This document shows positions 28,436 through 37,700 of a stretch of DNA of 64,000 bases, one piece after another. This stretch comes from JBBIRG01 sp964410965 (GTDB taxonomy: Bacteria; CLD3; SB21; JBBIRG01). Under the pieces are notes generated by a model. That model was not told the origin of the DNA. It saw only the letters and a list, made by a program, of their open reading frames with translations, and did not search any database. The number at the start of each line of letters is the position of its first letter. Position 1 is the first letter of the stretch. A program made the position numbers and the translations under genes. The stretch spans positions 372,001-436,000 of the forward strand of contig CAYPIY010000003.1 of NCBI GenBank assembly GCA_964410965.1, given 5' to 3'.

Positions 28436-29470
28436 TCAATCGTTCCCGAAAACCCATATGACCGCCGAAACAAATAGCGTAACATTTTTAAGTACAGACG
28501 GATCGATGCAGTCAGGACAATCTCCCGGAGAGTGGTACGGGCAGCTTCCGGGAAAGGCATATATAAAAAAAGCGGGAACGCCGGAGATATTGAAAAAATA
28601 GTGATCGGAATTCGGGGAATTGGGCCGTGTCGCGATACGGAACTTAAAATGGAGGCGGTTGATTTTTTCGATCAGCGTCTGCTGGTAGGAATAATGTTCC
28701 CCGCCCTGCAGCATGATGCCCTCGGAGCCGGAGCCGACAATATCCAGATTGATCAGAAGAACGGTCTGATCCATGTCAAACACGGGATTTTCGGTGTAGA
28801 ACCGGGATCCCAGCAGTCCTGATTCCTCTCCGGAAAATGCGATCAGAACCAGCGAACGCTTCAGGGGATTTTGTGCAATGAAAGCGGCCGCGTTCAGCAT
28901 CGCCGCGATTCCGCTTGCGTTGTCGTTCGCACCGTAATAAATTGAATCCTCCGTGCGCCCGATATGATCGAGATGCGCGGTCAGCACGATGATCTCGTCT
29001 TTCAGAAGTGAATCGGTTCCCGGAATCAAACCGATAACATTCCAGGTCGTCAGCGTATCCGGGGCGTCGTTGGCAAAATGCGTGCGCCGTTCAACAATCT
29101 TTTTCGGAACAGAAAAATATTGCCTGTAACTTTGTGCGTATATAGGGAGCACACCGATCTTTTTGAGCCGAGTCTCGACCCATCGTGTAGCGCGTTCGAA
29201 TCCCCTCGTTCCGATCCCCCGTCCTTCCATGGTATCCCCGGCCACGGCGGCGAGATCTGAAAATGCGGCTCCCGCGCTGATCGTCTTTACTTTGGCCAGA
29301 ACGGAATCCGGAATGAGTTTTTCACCGGCACCCGGGCTCTGCAGCCATACGGAGGTATCATTCAGCGGCCGTTCCTGGGCGGGAGTTGGGGCCGAAAAAA
29401 CGGATAACCCGATAAACAAAACGGCAGCGCTTATACTGCCGTTAAAAACTGATTTCACTTTTTCTGGCAT
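28436..29470 (-). CDS. M28 family zinc aminopeptidase, exported
   Basis: 344 residues with a signal peptide (about 1-31). The two-zinc site of M28 is complete: H166 and D168 in TAHLDH, bridging D183 in GANDNASG, catalytic E215 with E216 in FSGEESG, D243 in NLDIVG and H290 in PNSDHYFF. Members remove N-terminal residues from peptides in the periplasm. The ATG follows the stop of the PorV-like gene with no gap. Downstream, 160 nt separate it from batD, so the main operon may be re-initiated there. A different frame after the stop reads on for 28 codons with protein-like composition. Confidence 0.9.
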   Translation of the reverse strand: MPEKVKSVFNGSISAAVLFIGLSVFSAPTPAQERPLNDTSVWLQSPGAGEKLIPDSVLAKVKTISAGAAFSDLAAVAGDTMEGRGIGTRGFERATRWVETRLKKIGVLPIYAQSYRQYFSVPKKIVERRTHFANDAPDTLTTWNVIGLIPGTDSLLKDEIIVLTAHLDHIGRTEDSIYYGANDNASGIAAMLNAAAFIAQNPLKRSLVLIAFSGEESGLLGSRFYTENPVFDMDQTVLLINLDIVGSGSEGIMLQGGEHYSYQQTLIEKINRLHFKFRIATRPNSPNSDHYFFNISGVPAFFIYAFPGSCPYHSPGDCPDCIDPSVLKNVTLFVSAVIWVFGND

Positions 29471-30820
29471 TTAAAACCGGTAACTGAAATTCACCAGATA
29501 TTTGTTTGTTGTGATTTTCTCTCGTGTATACAGCGGATGATCCTGGTCATCGAGTCCCAGCAGATTATCCGTGGTAGACTGGTTCCACCATCCCCGCTGG
29601 TATGCGAAATCGATCTTGACCTGCTTATCCAGAAGAAACGACGCTCCGGCCGACAGGTACTGCCGGTTGCTTTTCACCGCCTCTGCGCTGGATTTGTAAG
29701 GCGAGGACTGGTAATAATACCCGCCCAACAGTTTCGTGCCGATCTGAGGAACGATGACTTCGGCGCCAAACCTGTAATTGGCCGTTTCACGGCACATGGA
29801 ACGGATATTACTGTTGATTTCCGCGTCGATGTCTTTTCCATCTCCGTCCAGGATATCAGAGCTGAACCTCGCTTCCGTCCAGTTGATCATCTCGACGCTT
29901 CCGCTGAACTGGACGAATTTGTACTTGTACGCCGCCCCGATCTCGAAACGCCAGGGAGACTGAAGGGAATATTTTCTGAATGAATCTTCCGAATAGGATC
30001 CCTGCTGGCTGGAATCAGTAATCCAGGATTCATAGTAGTTTGAATTTTCTTCCGCCGATAAATAAGCCGGCGAAGTCATGGTCAGGGCAACGCGGAGATT
30101 CTGCATCGGCCGGAACAGAGACCCGATCTTGAAACTGGCTCCCGTGAATTTCGGTGCAACCTCGAAAGAGGCGTTGTAAGCGTAGGATCCGGCGATGATA
30201 TCCGCGGTGTCCAGTTCACGGTACGTGACGTCCAGATTGTTTTTTCCCGTGATTAAATTCAGGGTCGCTCCCAGAGAAACATTTTCCGTGATGTCCATCG
30301 CTCCGGCGAATGACCATTGATTGATGCCGCCTTCGGAAGTGGTTTCCTCATATTGGTTGAACCGGCTGTTGACGGAGGAAATGTAAGGCGCGCCTGAAAA
30401 CTGGTTATAATCGGTAAAAGAATTGATGCGGTGATACCCGATGGCAAACACGAGGCTGCCTCGGTAGGTCGGGATCGGGAAGACAAGCCCGGCAGAATTG
30501 ATGCTGGTATAGCCATGATCGTTGTCCGTGACCGTTCCCTGGTAATTGATTCGGTTGCTGATCTGGTTCCGGCTGAGCCCGGCGTAAAACTCCATTTTCC
30601 GGACCTGTGCCAGCCCTGCGGGATTCCAGTATACGGCGGTGTAATCTTCGGCGATGGGCATGTACGCTCCGCCGAGCGCCATGGCTCGCGCCCCGGGACC
30701 GAACTCGCTGGCAAACGGCAGCAGAGCGTCTTCCATGCCCTGAGCGGATAAGGCTGAACAGGACCAAATGCCGATCACAATGATGATGAAACGGTGTCTG
30801 ATTTCTTTTAATGCTGACAT
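29471..30820 (-). CDS. PorV/FadL-like outer-membrane beta-barrel protein
   Basis: 449 residues. A signal peptide (ending LSAQ) is followed by the PorV/UPF0164-type N-terminal signature EFGPGARAMALGGAYMPIAE and YWNPAGLAQ, then about 14 amphipathic strands to the terminal YLVNFSYRF. In the T9SS the PorV protein shuttles CTD-bearing substrates at the outer membrane; FadL relatives carry hydrophobic compounds. Which applies is open, although a CTD-bearing protease is encoded at 57.6 kb. AGGAGG precedes the ATG. The M28 peptidase gene follows with zero spacing. Confidence 0.75.
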   Translation of the reverse strand: MSALKEIRHRFIIIVIGIWSCSALSAQGMEDALLPFASEFGPGARAMALGGAYMPIAEDYTAVYWNPAGLAQVRKMEFYAGLSRNQISNRINYQGTVTDNDHGYTSINSAGLVFPIPTYRGSLVFAIGYHRINSFTDYNQFSGAPYISSVNSRFNQYEETTSEGGINQWSFAGAMDITENVSLGATLNLITGKNNLDVTYRELDTADIIAGSYAYNASFEVAPKFTGASFKIGSLFRPMQNLRVALTMTSPAYLSAEENSNYYESWITDSSQQGSYSEDSFRKYSLQSPWRFEIGAAYKYKFVQFSGSVEMINWTEARFSSDILDGDGKDIDAEINSNIRSMCRETANYRFGAEVIVPQIGTKLLGGYYYQSSPYKSSAEAVKSNRQYLSAGASFLLDKQVKIDFAYQRGWWNQSTTDNLLGLDDQDHPLYTREKITTNKYLVNFSYRF

Positions 30821-30869
30821 GATGAAAACCTCCTGAATCGGGTCACGCCCGCGCGGTGACTTTCGTTCG

Positions 30870-31481
30870 TTATTTTTTCTTCCGGGTGGTTCGTCCGCCG
30901 TAGTCCCTCTGTGTGTTTTTATTTTCGTTGTTTTGCTGGTTTATGGCCGATCCGGCGCTGCTTCCTCCGGTCTGTCCACCCGTTGAGTCCGCCTGTACCG
31001 CCGGAGTCGAGATCACCGCGCCTGTGCCTGTTGACCGGATTCCGCCGGCTGACGTGCCTGAGTATCCTCCGGATCCTGATTCGACGGCTCCTCCGTTACC
31101 GGTTCCGCCGTTCTTGTCTTCCAGCGCCTGCCGCCTGCGTCCGTAGTTGCGGCCTGAATAATTGCCTTCATGATCCTCGGTACCCGATCCGGTTTCTGCG
31201 GCGGCTTCCTCGTAAACCCACCAGGGTTGAGGATTTTCATAGTAATCGTACCATCTTGAGTAAACCCCAAAGTCAGGATCAATCATCATTCCGCCGTAAT
31301 GATAGAGACTGGAATGGTCTCCGCCGCACAAGTCGCAGGTAACGGGTTCAGCGGTTTCTTCATTCTCCTGATGCCGGTCCGTATCCCGATGGTGGTGGAC
31401 AAGAACGGTATAACATCCGGTTGTGGTCATCGTGCCGGCAGTCAGCAGAGCCAGCAATACCAGGTTAGAGATTATATTCAT
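30870..31481 (-). CDS. low-complexity lipoprotein, unknown function
   Basis: 203 residues. The lipoprotein signal ends TTTGC (lipid Cys23), followed by YTVLVHHH and an acidic-His segment; CDLCGGDH (about 50-57) is a possible metal-binding knuckle. The second half is Gly/Ser/Thr/Gln rich with a basic end (GGRTTRKKK). The TGCYTVL start is shared with the next lipoprotein upstream, 6 nt away, so the two are probably paralogous and co-transcribed. No family was recognised. Confidence 0.65.
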   Translation of the reverse strand: MNIISNLVLLALLTAGTMTTTGCYTVLVHHHRDTDRHQENEETAEPVTCDLCGGDHSSLYHYGGMMIDPDFGVYSRWYDYYENPQPWWVYEEAAAETGSGTEDHEGNYSGRNYGRRRQALEDKNGGTGNGGAVESGSGGYSGTSAGGIRSTGTGAVISTPAVQADSTGGQTGGSSAGSAINQQNNENKNTQRDYGGRTTRKKK

Positions 31482-31487
31482 AGTAAT

Positions 31488-32519
31488 TTACTTTCTCGCC
31501 GGACGGTTGTAGTCCCGGCTTCCGCCTGACCCGCCTCGGCTTCCTCCGTTGTTTCCGCCGGACGATCCTGAATTAAAGTCCCGCCCGCCACGTGAACTGC
31601 TTCCTGAATTCGCGTCCCGTCCCTGGGACCCGCTGCCTGAATTCGAATTACGTTCCGTGCGTGTGCCCCGGGATGAATTGTCTTTGTCTTTTCTCTGATT
31701 GTCGTTATCCCTGAACTTTCGTCCTTCGGATCCGCCTGATTTCACCTTGGTCTTTGTTGATCCCGATTTGATTTTGTCATTCGAACGGAATTTTCTCTGG
31801 TTGCCTTTTCCTGATTTTTCAATCCGGCTTCCCTCTTCCCTGGTTCCGGCGCGTGACTCATCGGGATCCCGGTACGTACGTCCCTGCCCGCCGGACACCT
31901 CAACGGCGCCGGTGGTCGTCATACGGGATCCGCCGCCCATAAACACACCGGAACCCCCGGGGCTGACCGGATTCAGCTGATAACGCCGCATGCCGTAATC
32001 CCGGCGGTTATAGTGAGAATAACCATTCCAGTCTCCCGTCCAGTGATGATTGTGATGATACCATGGATAATAATGGTATGCCGGATAGTATCCCCAATAG
32101 TAACCTGAATGCCAATAGGGATTGTACCAGTAAGGATCATAATAATAAATACCCCACCCGATGCCCAAACTCCACCCGGAATAGGGATAATTGGGATTAT
32201 AATAATTCCAGCCCCAGGGATCATTATAATACCGGTTGATAATAACGGTCCTGTCGCCTGACGTTTCCTCCGTCAGGTCTTCAGAGTAATTTGAAGTATC
32301 GGAATATTCTGTTTCCGCATAATCCTCCGAGCCGTATTCATTCTGAATGATCACCGTATCCTGAGTGATTTCCTTTTTTCCGCCGGATGTGTCAAATTCG
32401 GTATAGTAATCTGAGGAATTTTTAAGGACTGTATAACACCCTGTCACAGACAGGCTGAAGAAAACAATCAGCCCCCATGAAGGACTGATAAATCCTGAAA
32501 AGACTTTTATTGTTTTCAT
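31488..32519 (-). CDS. Tyr/Trp-rich and Gly/Ser-rich lipoprotein, unknown function
   Basis: 343 residues from the ATG at 32519, with AAGGTGAT just ahead; an in-frame start 45 nt upstream is less likely. Lipoprotein signal ending VTGC, an acidic segment with many Tyr/Thr/Ser (about 35-95), an aromatic Tyr/Trp/Pro/His-rich stretch (about 100-175), then a long basic Ser/Gly/Arg/Asp tail. Such tails are usually disordered and surface-exposed or cell-wall interacting. It pairs with the related lipoprotein just downstream. Confidence 0.7.
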   Translation of the reverse strand: MKTIKVFSGFISPSWGLIVFFSLSVTGCYTVLKNSSDYYTEFDTSGGKKEITQDTVIIQNEYGSEDYAETEYSDTSNYSEDLTEETSGDRTVIINRYYNDPWGWNYYNPNYPYSGWSLGIGWGIYYYDPYWYNPYWHSGYYWGYYPAYHYYPWYHHNHHWTGDWNGYSHYNRRDYGMRRYQLNPVSPGGSGVFMGGGSRMTTTGAVEVSGGQGRTYRDPDESRAGTREEGSRIEKSGKGNQRKFRSNDKIKSGSTKTKVKSGGSEGRKFRDNDNQRKDKDNSSRGTRTERNSNSGSGSQGRDANSGSSSRGGRDFNSGSSGGNNGGSRGGSGGSRDYNRPARK

Positions 32520-32869
32520 GTTAATCACCTTTTCCTTAAAAGAACTGACATTTAAATACAACAAAAAACGAGCCTAAGTTAAAACAAATAAAAACAGCGG
32601 TCTCAAATTAATTAAACAAAATTTCGTTGTTTTTATTCACACATTTGCAATTGTTAAAATTGTAAAAAGAGCAATACTAGATTAACTCTACACTTAATAT
32701 ACTGAATAAAACACCATTTGTCAACTAAAATAATTTACTTTTTGTTAATTTTACTATTTTAGTAATCATAATATTATTTACAAATTAATACATTCCTGTA
32801 AAAAATGTAAATAAAAAAACTTACACAATGATGTTTTGTGTAAGTTTTGAGGCTTTGTTTCAACAATCA
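32520..32869. other. AT-rich intergenic region
   Basis: About 350 nt with a clearly lower G+C than the flanks and no convincing gene on either strand. It contains the presumed promoter for the lipoprotein pair and, at its right end, the terminator of the 264-residue barrel gene. Poly-A/T blocks dominate; no repeat unit or operator was recognised. Confidence 0.5.
32812..32848 (-). terminator. rho-independent terminator of the 264-residue barrel gene
   Basis: Perfect 13-bp arms AAAACTTACACAA (32816-32828) and TTGTGTAAGTTTT (32836-32848) around a 7-nt loop; on the minus strand it is followed by a T run. It sits 21 nt past the stop at 32870. Confidence 0.9.
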
Positions 32870-33664
32870 TCAGAAAGAGTTAATAAAAGACAATCTCAGT
32901 TCCCTTGAATATTTTCCGAATGCCTTTGAATTATTGAAAAGGTCTTTGATATAAAATTCCACCAGCACCTTATCATTGAAATTCAGTTTCGCCCCCGTAT
33001 TCAGATAACCCCGTTTGTATCCGACGAGTTTTTTGTTGTCATTGAACGAAATAGAATATTCGCAGACGGCGCTCAATTCCTTATTGATGCTTTTGTCGAT
33101 TCCGGCGAAAAAGTTGGGTTGATTGTCCTTGTCTTTCTTTTCCGTAACCGACCAGTTCAGCCCTCCATGGAACCCCAGGGTGCCAAGAAAGGCGTAGTTT
33201 TTACTGGCGACCGCGAACAGTCCCGGCGATTTCTGAGAATAACGGTTTACTCTTGTGGAATCATTCAGCCTTTTGATATAGGGCCCGTAGCCCTGCGAAT
33301 TAAACCCGATCGCGACTGCCGGAAGGGCGACGTTTTCGTCAATAATCCGGTACCGGACATCCACGCCCGGAAGCGGGTTGAATTTGATCTCGCCGGTTCC
33401 GATAAATTTTTCACCGCCGTACGAGATGCCGATCATAAACCGGTCGGTCATGCCCACATTGATATTTGCCAGCAGGCCGCCGTTGGCAAACGCGCGCAGG
33501 CCGACCTCATACTGCCCTTTCCCTAGCACACCGGCCGTGGGAACATCGACCAGCTGCTTCTGCAGTTTCATGATGCCGGGAACCGGCTCATCGCCTGTGG
33601 TATCCTCCTGCGCATTCAGGGAAACACCGAACATCAGAATGATCAGAACAAAATATATTTTCAT
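32870..33664 (-). CDS. outer-membrane beta-barrel-like protein, unknown function
   Basis: 264 residues with a signal peptide (ending LNAQ), an acidic short linker and then repeated amphipathic strands (GQYEVGLRAF, FMIGISYGG, ALPAVAIGFN) ending in REVL-type aromatic strand LRLSFINSF. The C-terminal Phe fits a BAM-assembled barrel. GGAGG precedes the ATG. Similar small barrels occur in FCB genomes without known role. It has its own strong terminator and is likely monocistronic or last after the TPR gene. Confidence 0.65.
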   Translation of the reverse strand: MKIYFVLIILMFGVSLNAQEDTTGDEPVPGIMKLQKQLVDVPTAGVLGKGQYEVGLRAFANGGLLANINVGMTDRFMIGISYGGEKFIGTGEIKFNPLPGVDVRYRIIDENVALPAVAIGFNSQGYGPYIKRLNDSTRVNRYSQKSPGLFAVASKNYAFLGTLGFHGGLNWSVTEKKDKDNQPNFFAGIDKSINKELSAVCEYSISFNDNKKLVGYKRGYLNTGAKLNFNDKVLVEFYIKDLFNNSKAFGKYSRELRLSFINSF

Positions 33665-33692
33665 ACCGTTCCTCCGTTGGAAAATTAAACAA

Positions 33693-33722
33693 GACCTCGC
33701 TTTCCCTTTTGAAAGCGAGGTC
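33693..33722 (-). terminator. terminator-like hairpin after the TPR protein gene
   Basis: Perfect 12-bp arms GACCTCGCTTTC (33693-33704) and GAAAGCGAGGTC (33711-33722) with a 6-nt loop. The minus-strand tail is TTGTTTAATTTT, a broken T run, so termination may be partial and allow reading into the barrel gene. Confidence 0.7.
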
Positions 33723-33751
33723 GACGTAATTTCATTCCTTAAGTTTCCGGG

Positions 33752-34993
33752 TTACTTACAGGGACTCACATAATCCTTGTCCAGCATCCAGGAATAACAT
33801 CCCGACCCGGCGAGTTTGCCGAGCGCGCCCATATGGCAATCCCCTTTGGTCGGCCCGTTCTGGCGGCAGGTGGATGCCCTCACCTTGGCGTTCTTTTCGG
33901 TGTCGGGATACTGCGCGGCGATATCATAATACTTCGCGGCGACGAGATAGGCTTCCTTGGCCGGCATATCCAGCACATTGCCCGAACATTTCTTGATGCC
34001 GTCAAGGATCGCTTCCCCGATCAGGTAATGAGGACGGCCGAATTTCTTGAGCTGCCCAGCCTTGGAACACAATGACCAGGTTTTGGCGACCTGGCCCGCG
34101 TCCAGTGCGGACTGGGCGTAATCGCACATCAGGTCGGCGTCGTTCGGGTCGATCTGATATGCCCTCTCAAAGGCCTCCAGCGCTTCTTTGCGCTTCTGCA
34201 AGGCGTCATAGGCTTTACCCAGTTTCCACCAGGTCTGCTTGCCGGTGGAATCGGTTTTCAGGATTTCCAGGGCCGTGCTCACCGCCATATCGTACTTGCC
34301 CTGCTTAAGCAGGTCATCCAGCTTGTCGCCGATGTAAAAATCCTTTGAAGCGGCGGGAAAATTCACTGAAAAATCCTCACAGCGTTTGAACCATTTTTCT
34401 TTTCCAAATTGCTTGATATAGAAATTCTTGAACCCCTCGAGCACATACCGCCAGGTTTCCTCATCTTTTGTGTCGATGCCGAGAAATTCCTCATACACGA
34501 CCACGGCCTCTTTGTATTTGGCGGCTTCGACCCACATCCCGGCGATTCGTTTCAGTTCATCATTGGATTTCGTCAGATTGAAATATTGCCGGTAATAGTA
34601 TGCCGCTGAATCGTAATTCTTCAGCGATTTGTGGTACATTTCCCCGATTTTATAAATATACTGGGCTTCCATAAACTCGGCATATCCGTCTTTATAGGCG
34701 ATCACGGCGCTGTCATAAAATTTCAGGTTGAAATAACAATCCGCCAGCTTGTCGTACACGGTGACGAATTTCCGTTCGTCTTTTTTCGGATGCAGTTCCT
34801 TGTCGCACACGACGGTGTTTTTGAAAAACGGCACTGCGTTGGCGTATTCCTGGTTTTTCCAGTATTCGGAGCCGGTGCTCCACGTTTTGAGGCATTCGAA
34901 TTCCGGGCCTTCTTTGACCTGCTGAGCTTCCGCCCGGTCTTTCGCCATCGTTATGAAAAAGACCGCACAAAAAATCGTGGTTATGGTTTTCAT
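33752..34993 (-). CDS. exported TPR-repeat protein
   Basis: 413 residues. A signal peptide (about 1-23, ending AEAQ) precedes at least five to six TPR-like helical pairs (from about 30; a canonical unit is WWKLGKAYDALQKRKEALEAFERAYQIDP near 253-281). The last 70 residues carry a cluster of cysteines (KKCSGN, STCRQNG, GDCHMG, GSGCYS, VSPCK) that could form disulfides in the periplasm. AAGGAG precedes the ATG. TPR proteins assemble complexes; its partners are probably the adjacent envelope genes (inference). Confidence 0.8.
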   Translation of the reverse strand: MKTITTIFCAVFFITMAKDRAEAQQVKEGPEFECLKTWSTGSEYWKNQEYANAVPFFKNTVVCDKELHPKKDERKFVTVYDKLADCYFNLKFYDSAVIAYKDGYAEFMEAQYIYKIGEMYHKSLKNYDSAAYYYRQYFNLTKSNDELKRIAGMWVEAAKYKEAVVVYEEFLGIDTKDEETWRYVLEGFKNFYIKQFGKEKWFKRCEDFSVNFPAASKDFYIGDKLDDLLKQGKYDMAVSTALEILKTDSTGKQTWWKLGKAYDALQKRKEALEAFERAYQIDPNDADLMCDYAQSALDAGQVAKTWSLCSKAGQLKKFGRPHYLIGEAILDGIKKCSGNVLDMPAKEAYLVAAKYYDIAAQYPDTEKNAKVRASTCRQNGPTKGDCHMGALGKLAGSGCYSWMLDKDYVSPCK

Positions 34994-35033
34994 AAGAATC
35001 GCTCCTTGTAAAAGGTGATGATTAGGTTAATTT

Positions 35034-36278
35034 TTATTGTTTTTTCCTGCGTTGCTGGAACCATTTTTCCCCGGAGGATATCGTCATGGTCATCCGGATA
35101 ATGGTATCCCGGATGCGGTTGGAACTTACCGTTCCGCGGGTGCCGAGTTCCAGACCGATATCCAGTATATGCATTTGCCGGTTAAAGGGTAAACCGACCC
35201 CGGCCGTCAGGAAAACCTCTGTGGAATAATTCCGGCTTGCATTTTGAGCATACAGGCTCTGAACATACCATCCCGCGCGGTAAGATATCTTTTCAGAAAA
35301 ACCGGCTGACAAAGAACTGCTGGGCTTCTTTTCCGCTCCCATGGACAGGCGGATTGTGTTTCTGAAATTCTGGTTCCGCCCACCAACTTTTACATCTTTC
35401 CATCCGTAATATATTACATCCATTCCGATCAAGTAACCGGGTAAGTTATAAATTCCGCCTAAACCCGCCTCAAACGGAAAATTCATTTCCCTTGAATAAT
35501 TCACACTTGTATCACCGCTTATATCACGTTGTAAGTAATCCTTTCTGAAACCATTAGATACTGCAAAATACAGGCCGGCATTAAATTGTTGTTTTTCATG
35601 GATCAAACCAAATGACCACCTCAGACCGTGAAGGTTTTCTTCACGCTTGTCAAGAGTATTGATAAAATCGGTCGATTCCCAATTGATTTCCCACTCTTTT
35701 CGTATTTTCCCGAAAGCATAGCGGGCTGAAAAACCTGCGATCCAGCTGGAATGTACACGGTAAGCGGCAGTCAGGGAAAATTCCTGAAGCCCTCCAGCTC
35801 CCTTGAACCGTTCGTCATAATTATATCCGTCAAAACTTCGGCCGTAGATCTGATATTCATAATCTACTTTCAGCAACCGGGAAAAACCGAAGGATACTGC
35901 CGTTTTTTTACCCAATGGCACAGCGAACGAAACGTGGCTTACATTTAAGTTTTTACTGAACGAGCTTCCCTGCGAAGTATTTTCAATGACGCCCTCATAA
36001 AACAGGCCGGCGTCAAGACGGAAAACATTAATGCCGTATAAGGCGGCGGGGTTGTATGTATTGGCCGCCTGGTATGAAGGCATGGCAACCGCAACGCGCC
36101 CCATTCCGATGGACCTTCCGTTCATGGACGGCACCACCAGTCCGAATCCGCCGCCCGAATAGGATGAGCCGCCCGCAAAAATCCCGGCGCCGGTATTCAG
36201 GGAAAAAAACACAATACATGCCAGATCCCTGAAGCGCATACCGAAGCGCGATTTCGCGCCGGACAAACCTTTATGCAT
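35034..36278 (-). CDS. outer-membrane beta-barrel protein (PorV/FadL-related?), unknown function
   Basis: 414 residues from the ATG at 36278, chosen because AAGGAG lies four nt ahead; an in-frame ATG at 36302 lacks such a site. After the signal peptide come RSIGMGRVAVAM and NTYNPAALYG, resembling the GARALGMGGA/YWNPAGL start of PorV-like barrels, then alternating aromatic strands. The C-terminus is basic (QRRKKQ) rather than aromatic, so the last strand ends earlier. It lies between the TPR gene and the DNRLRE-like lipoprotein in one run. Confidence 0.65.
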   Translation of the reverse strand: MHKGLSGAKSRFGMRFRDLACIVFFSLNTGAGIFAGGSSYSGGGFGLVVPSMNGRSIGMGRVAVAMPSYQAANTYNPAALYGINVFRLDAGLFYEGVIENTSQGSSFSKNLNVSHVSFAVPLGKKTAVSFGFSRLLKVDYEYQIYGRSFDGYNYDERFKGAGGLQEFSLTAAYRVHSSWIAGFSARYAFGKIRKEWEINWESTDFINTLDKREENLHGLRWSFGLIHEKQQFNAGLYFAVSNGFRKDYLQRDISGDTSVNYSREMNFPFEAGLGGIYNLPGYLIGMDVIYYGWKDVKVGGRNQNFRNTIRLSMGAEKKPSSSLSAGFSEKISYRAGWYVQSLYAQNASRNYSTEVFLTAGVGLPFNRQMHILDIGLELGTRGTVSSNRIRDTIIRMTMTISSGEKWFQQRRKKQ

Positions 36279-36313
36279 AAAACTCCTTGCTGTGCAAATC
36301 ATGGTGACGGCCC

Positions 36314-37651
36314 TCAGTTTCCCGGCGGAATGGTGTAGTAGATAACGATTTTTGGCGAACGTTCCGTATCGGCCGGGTTGAACCTGATTTTCATACGGTA
36401 AATGTCGTTAAAATCGCCTTTCAGTTCGCTGCCGCTGTAAATCTGCAGACCTTTATTCAAAGACGGACTGGAAACCCAGGACTGCAGTTGTTCGGTTATG
36501 TTGAATTTGACGGTATCACCCGAAAGGGTACTCGTCAGCCAGCGGTTCTGATCGGTCGTGAAATCAATCAGGTAACTGTCGGTCTCATTCAGCCCGATTT
36601 TTCCGGGGCTCCAATCCTCCGGGTCGGTCGTGACCCTGACGGTTTGAAGGGTTCTAGATTTACCCGTGACCCACCCTGCCGCTGTGGTATCGATACGCAT
36701 GAACAACAACGCCTGGTTGATCGTGGACCCTTTCGGGATGCTGTCCGTTGCAAAACGAAGAAAGGAATGATACGGGATTCCGCTTCCCACCCATAATTCG
36801 CCGGCGGGATACGGATTGCTTTCCCTGTACAAAAATCCCTGGCGGCCTCCATAATACCGGCTGAAACCCGAAGTAAGGGTCACAGGATAAATCGTGGTCG
36901 AATCCTGAGTGATATTCCCTTTGCTGTCGGTTTTTTGCCAGTGAAAAACCATTTGCGGCGCAAAAGCGGCATCCGGGGTAATGTCGCTGGCGGATACGGT
37001 TACTCCGCAGCCGTAGAACTGCTGGACAAACCCGGCGTCTCCGGGAAAATCGATCAATATGCCGTAATTGTGCCGGTTCGTATCTGAAATCGCCCAGACC
37101 CAGTTCTGCAGGGTATCCCGTGGAATCGTGATGGTAGTCACGGATTTCTGCGTATCGGAAGCCGAAACCTGGAACTGGGCAAACGCCGGGCCGTAATCCC
37201 TGCCGTACGCGAACCGGTCCCAGCGCACATCGCTTTCGTCCCAAGACCGCAGTACCGGATGAATACCGGCGGTAAAGGAGCCGCTGCCACCGTAGGAACC
37301 TGAGGTGATCAACTGAAACCGGACTCCCTGTTTCACGACCACGCTGTCATAAGTCGAGGGTAAGTAAAAATAAAAAATCATTCTGAATTGATTTCCCGCG
37401 GACTGACCCAGATACAGCCGCATGGCGTTGCCTGTGGACACGGAATCCATGAATGACCTGTAATGCGTGACCGAGGCGGTAAAAATCGTGTCCTTGTTCA
37501 GATAACCCCCGGTGATATCCGGATCCAGCCCGTCTATCCCTGTATCATTAAGCCTGCCCTCACAGGACACAAGGACCCAAAAGAACATGATACTCAAGGC
37601 CGGAGTTAAAATCATTCTACATCTGGGTAAAAAAAATCGCAATAATGTCAT
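36314..37651 (-). CDS. DNRLRE-like beta-sandwich lipoprotein
   Basis: 445 residues. The signal ends LVSC, a lipobox. The body is beta-rich with DNRLRE-type features: a long strand-rich domain (about 60-240) and a second (about 250-440) ending in SPKIVIYYTI, a sequence typical of the carbohydrate-associated DNRLRE/CBM-like modules. It may bind surface glycans or act as an adhesin; no catalytic residues were seen. The 35-nt gap to the next barrel gene suggests one transcript. Confidence 0.65.
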   Translation of the reverse strand: MTLLRFFLPRCRMILTPALSIMFFWVLVSCEGRLNDTGIDGLDPDITGGYLNKDTIFTASVTHYRSFMDSVSTGNAMRLYLGQSAGNQFRMIFYFYLPSTYDSVVVKQGVRFQLITSGSYGGSGSFTAGIHPVLRSWDESDVRWDRFAYGRDYGPAFAQFQVSASDTQKSVTTITIPRDTLQNWVWAISDTNRHNYGILIDFPGDAGFVQQFYGCGVTVSASDITPDAAFAPQMVFHWQKTDSKGNITQDSTTIYPVTLTSGFSRYYGGRQGFLYRESNPYPAGELWVGSGIPYHSFLRFATDSIPKGSTINQALLFMRIDTTAAGWVTGKSRTLQTVRVTTDPEDWSPGKIGLNETDSYLIDFTTDQNRWLTSTLSGDTVKFNITEQLQSWVSSPSLNKGLQIYSGSELKGDFNDIYRMKIRFNPADTERSPKIVIYYTIPPGN

Positions 37652-37700
37652 GAACCTGTTTCACGATAAGTGATAAAATGGAGTGATATGATTTTAGCCA

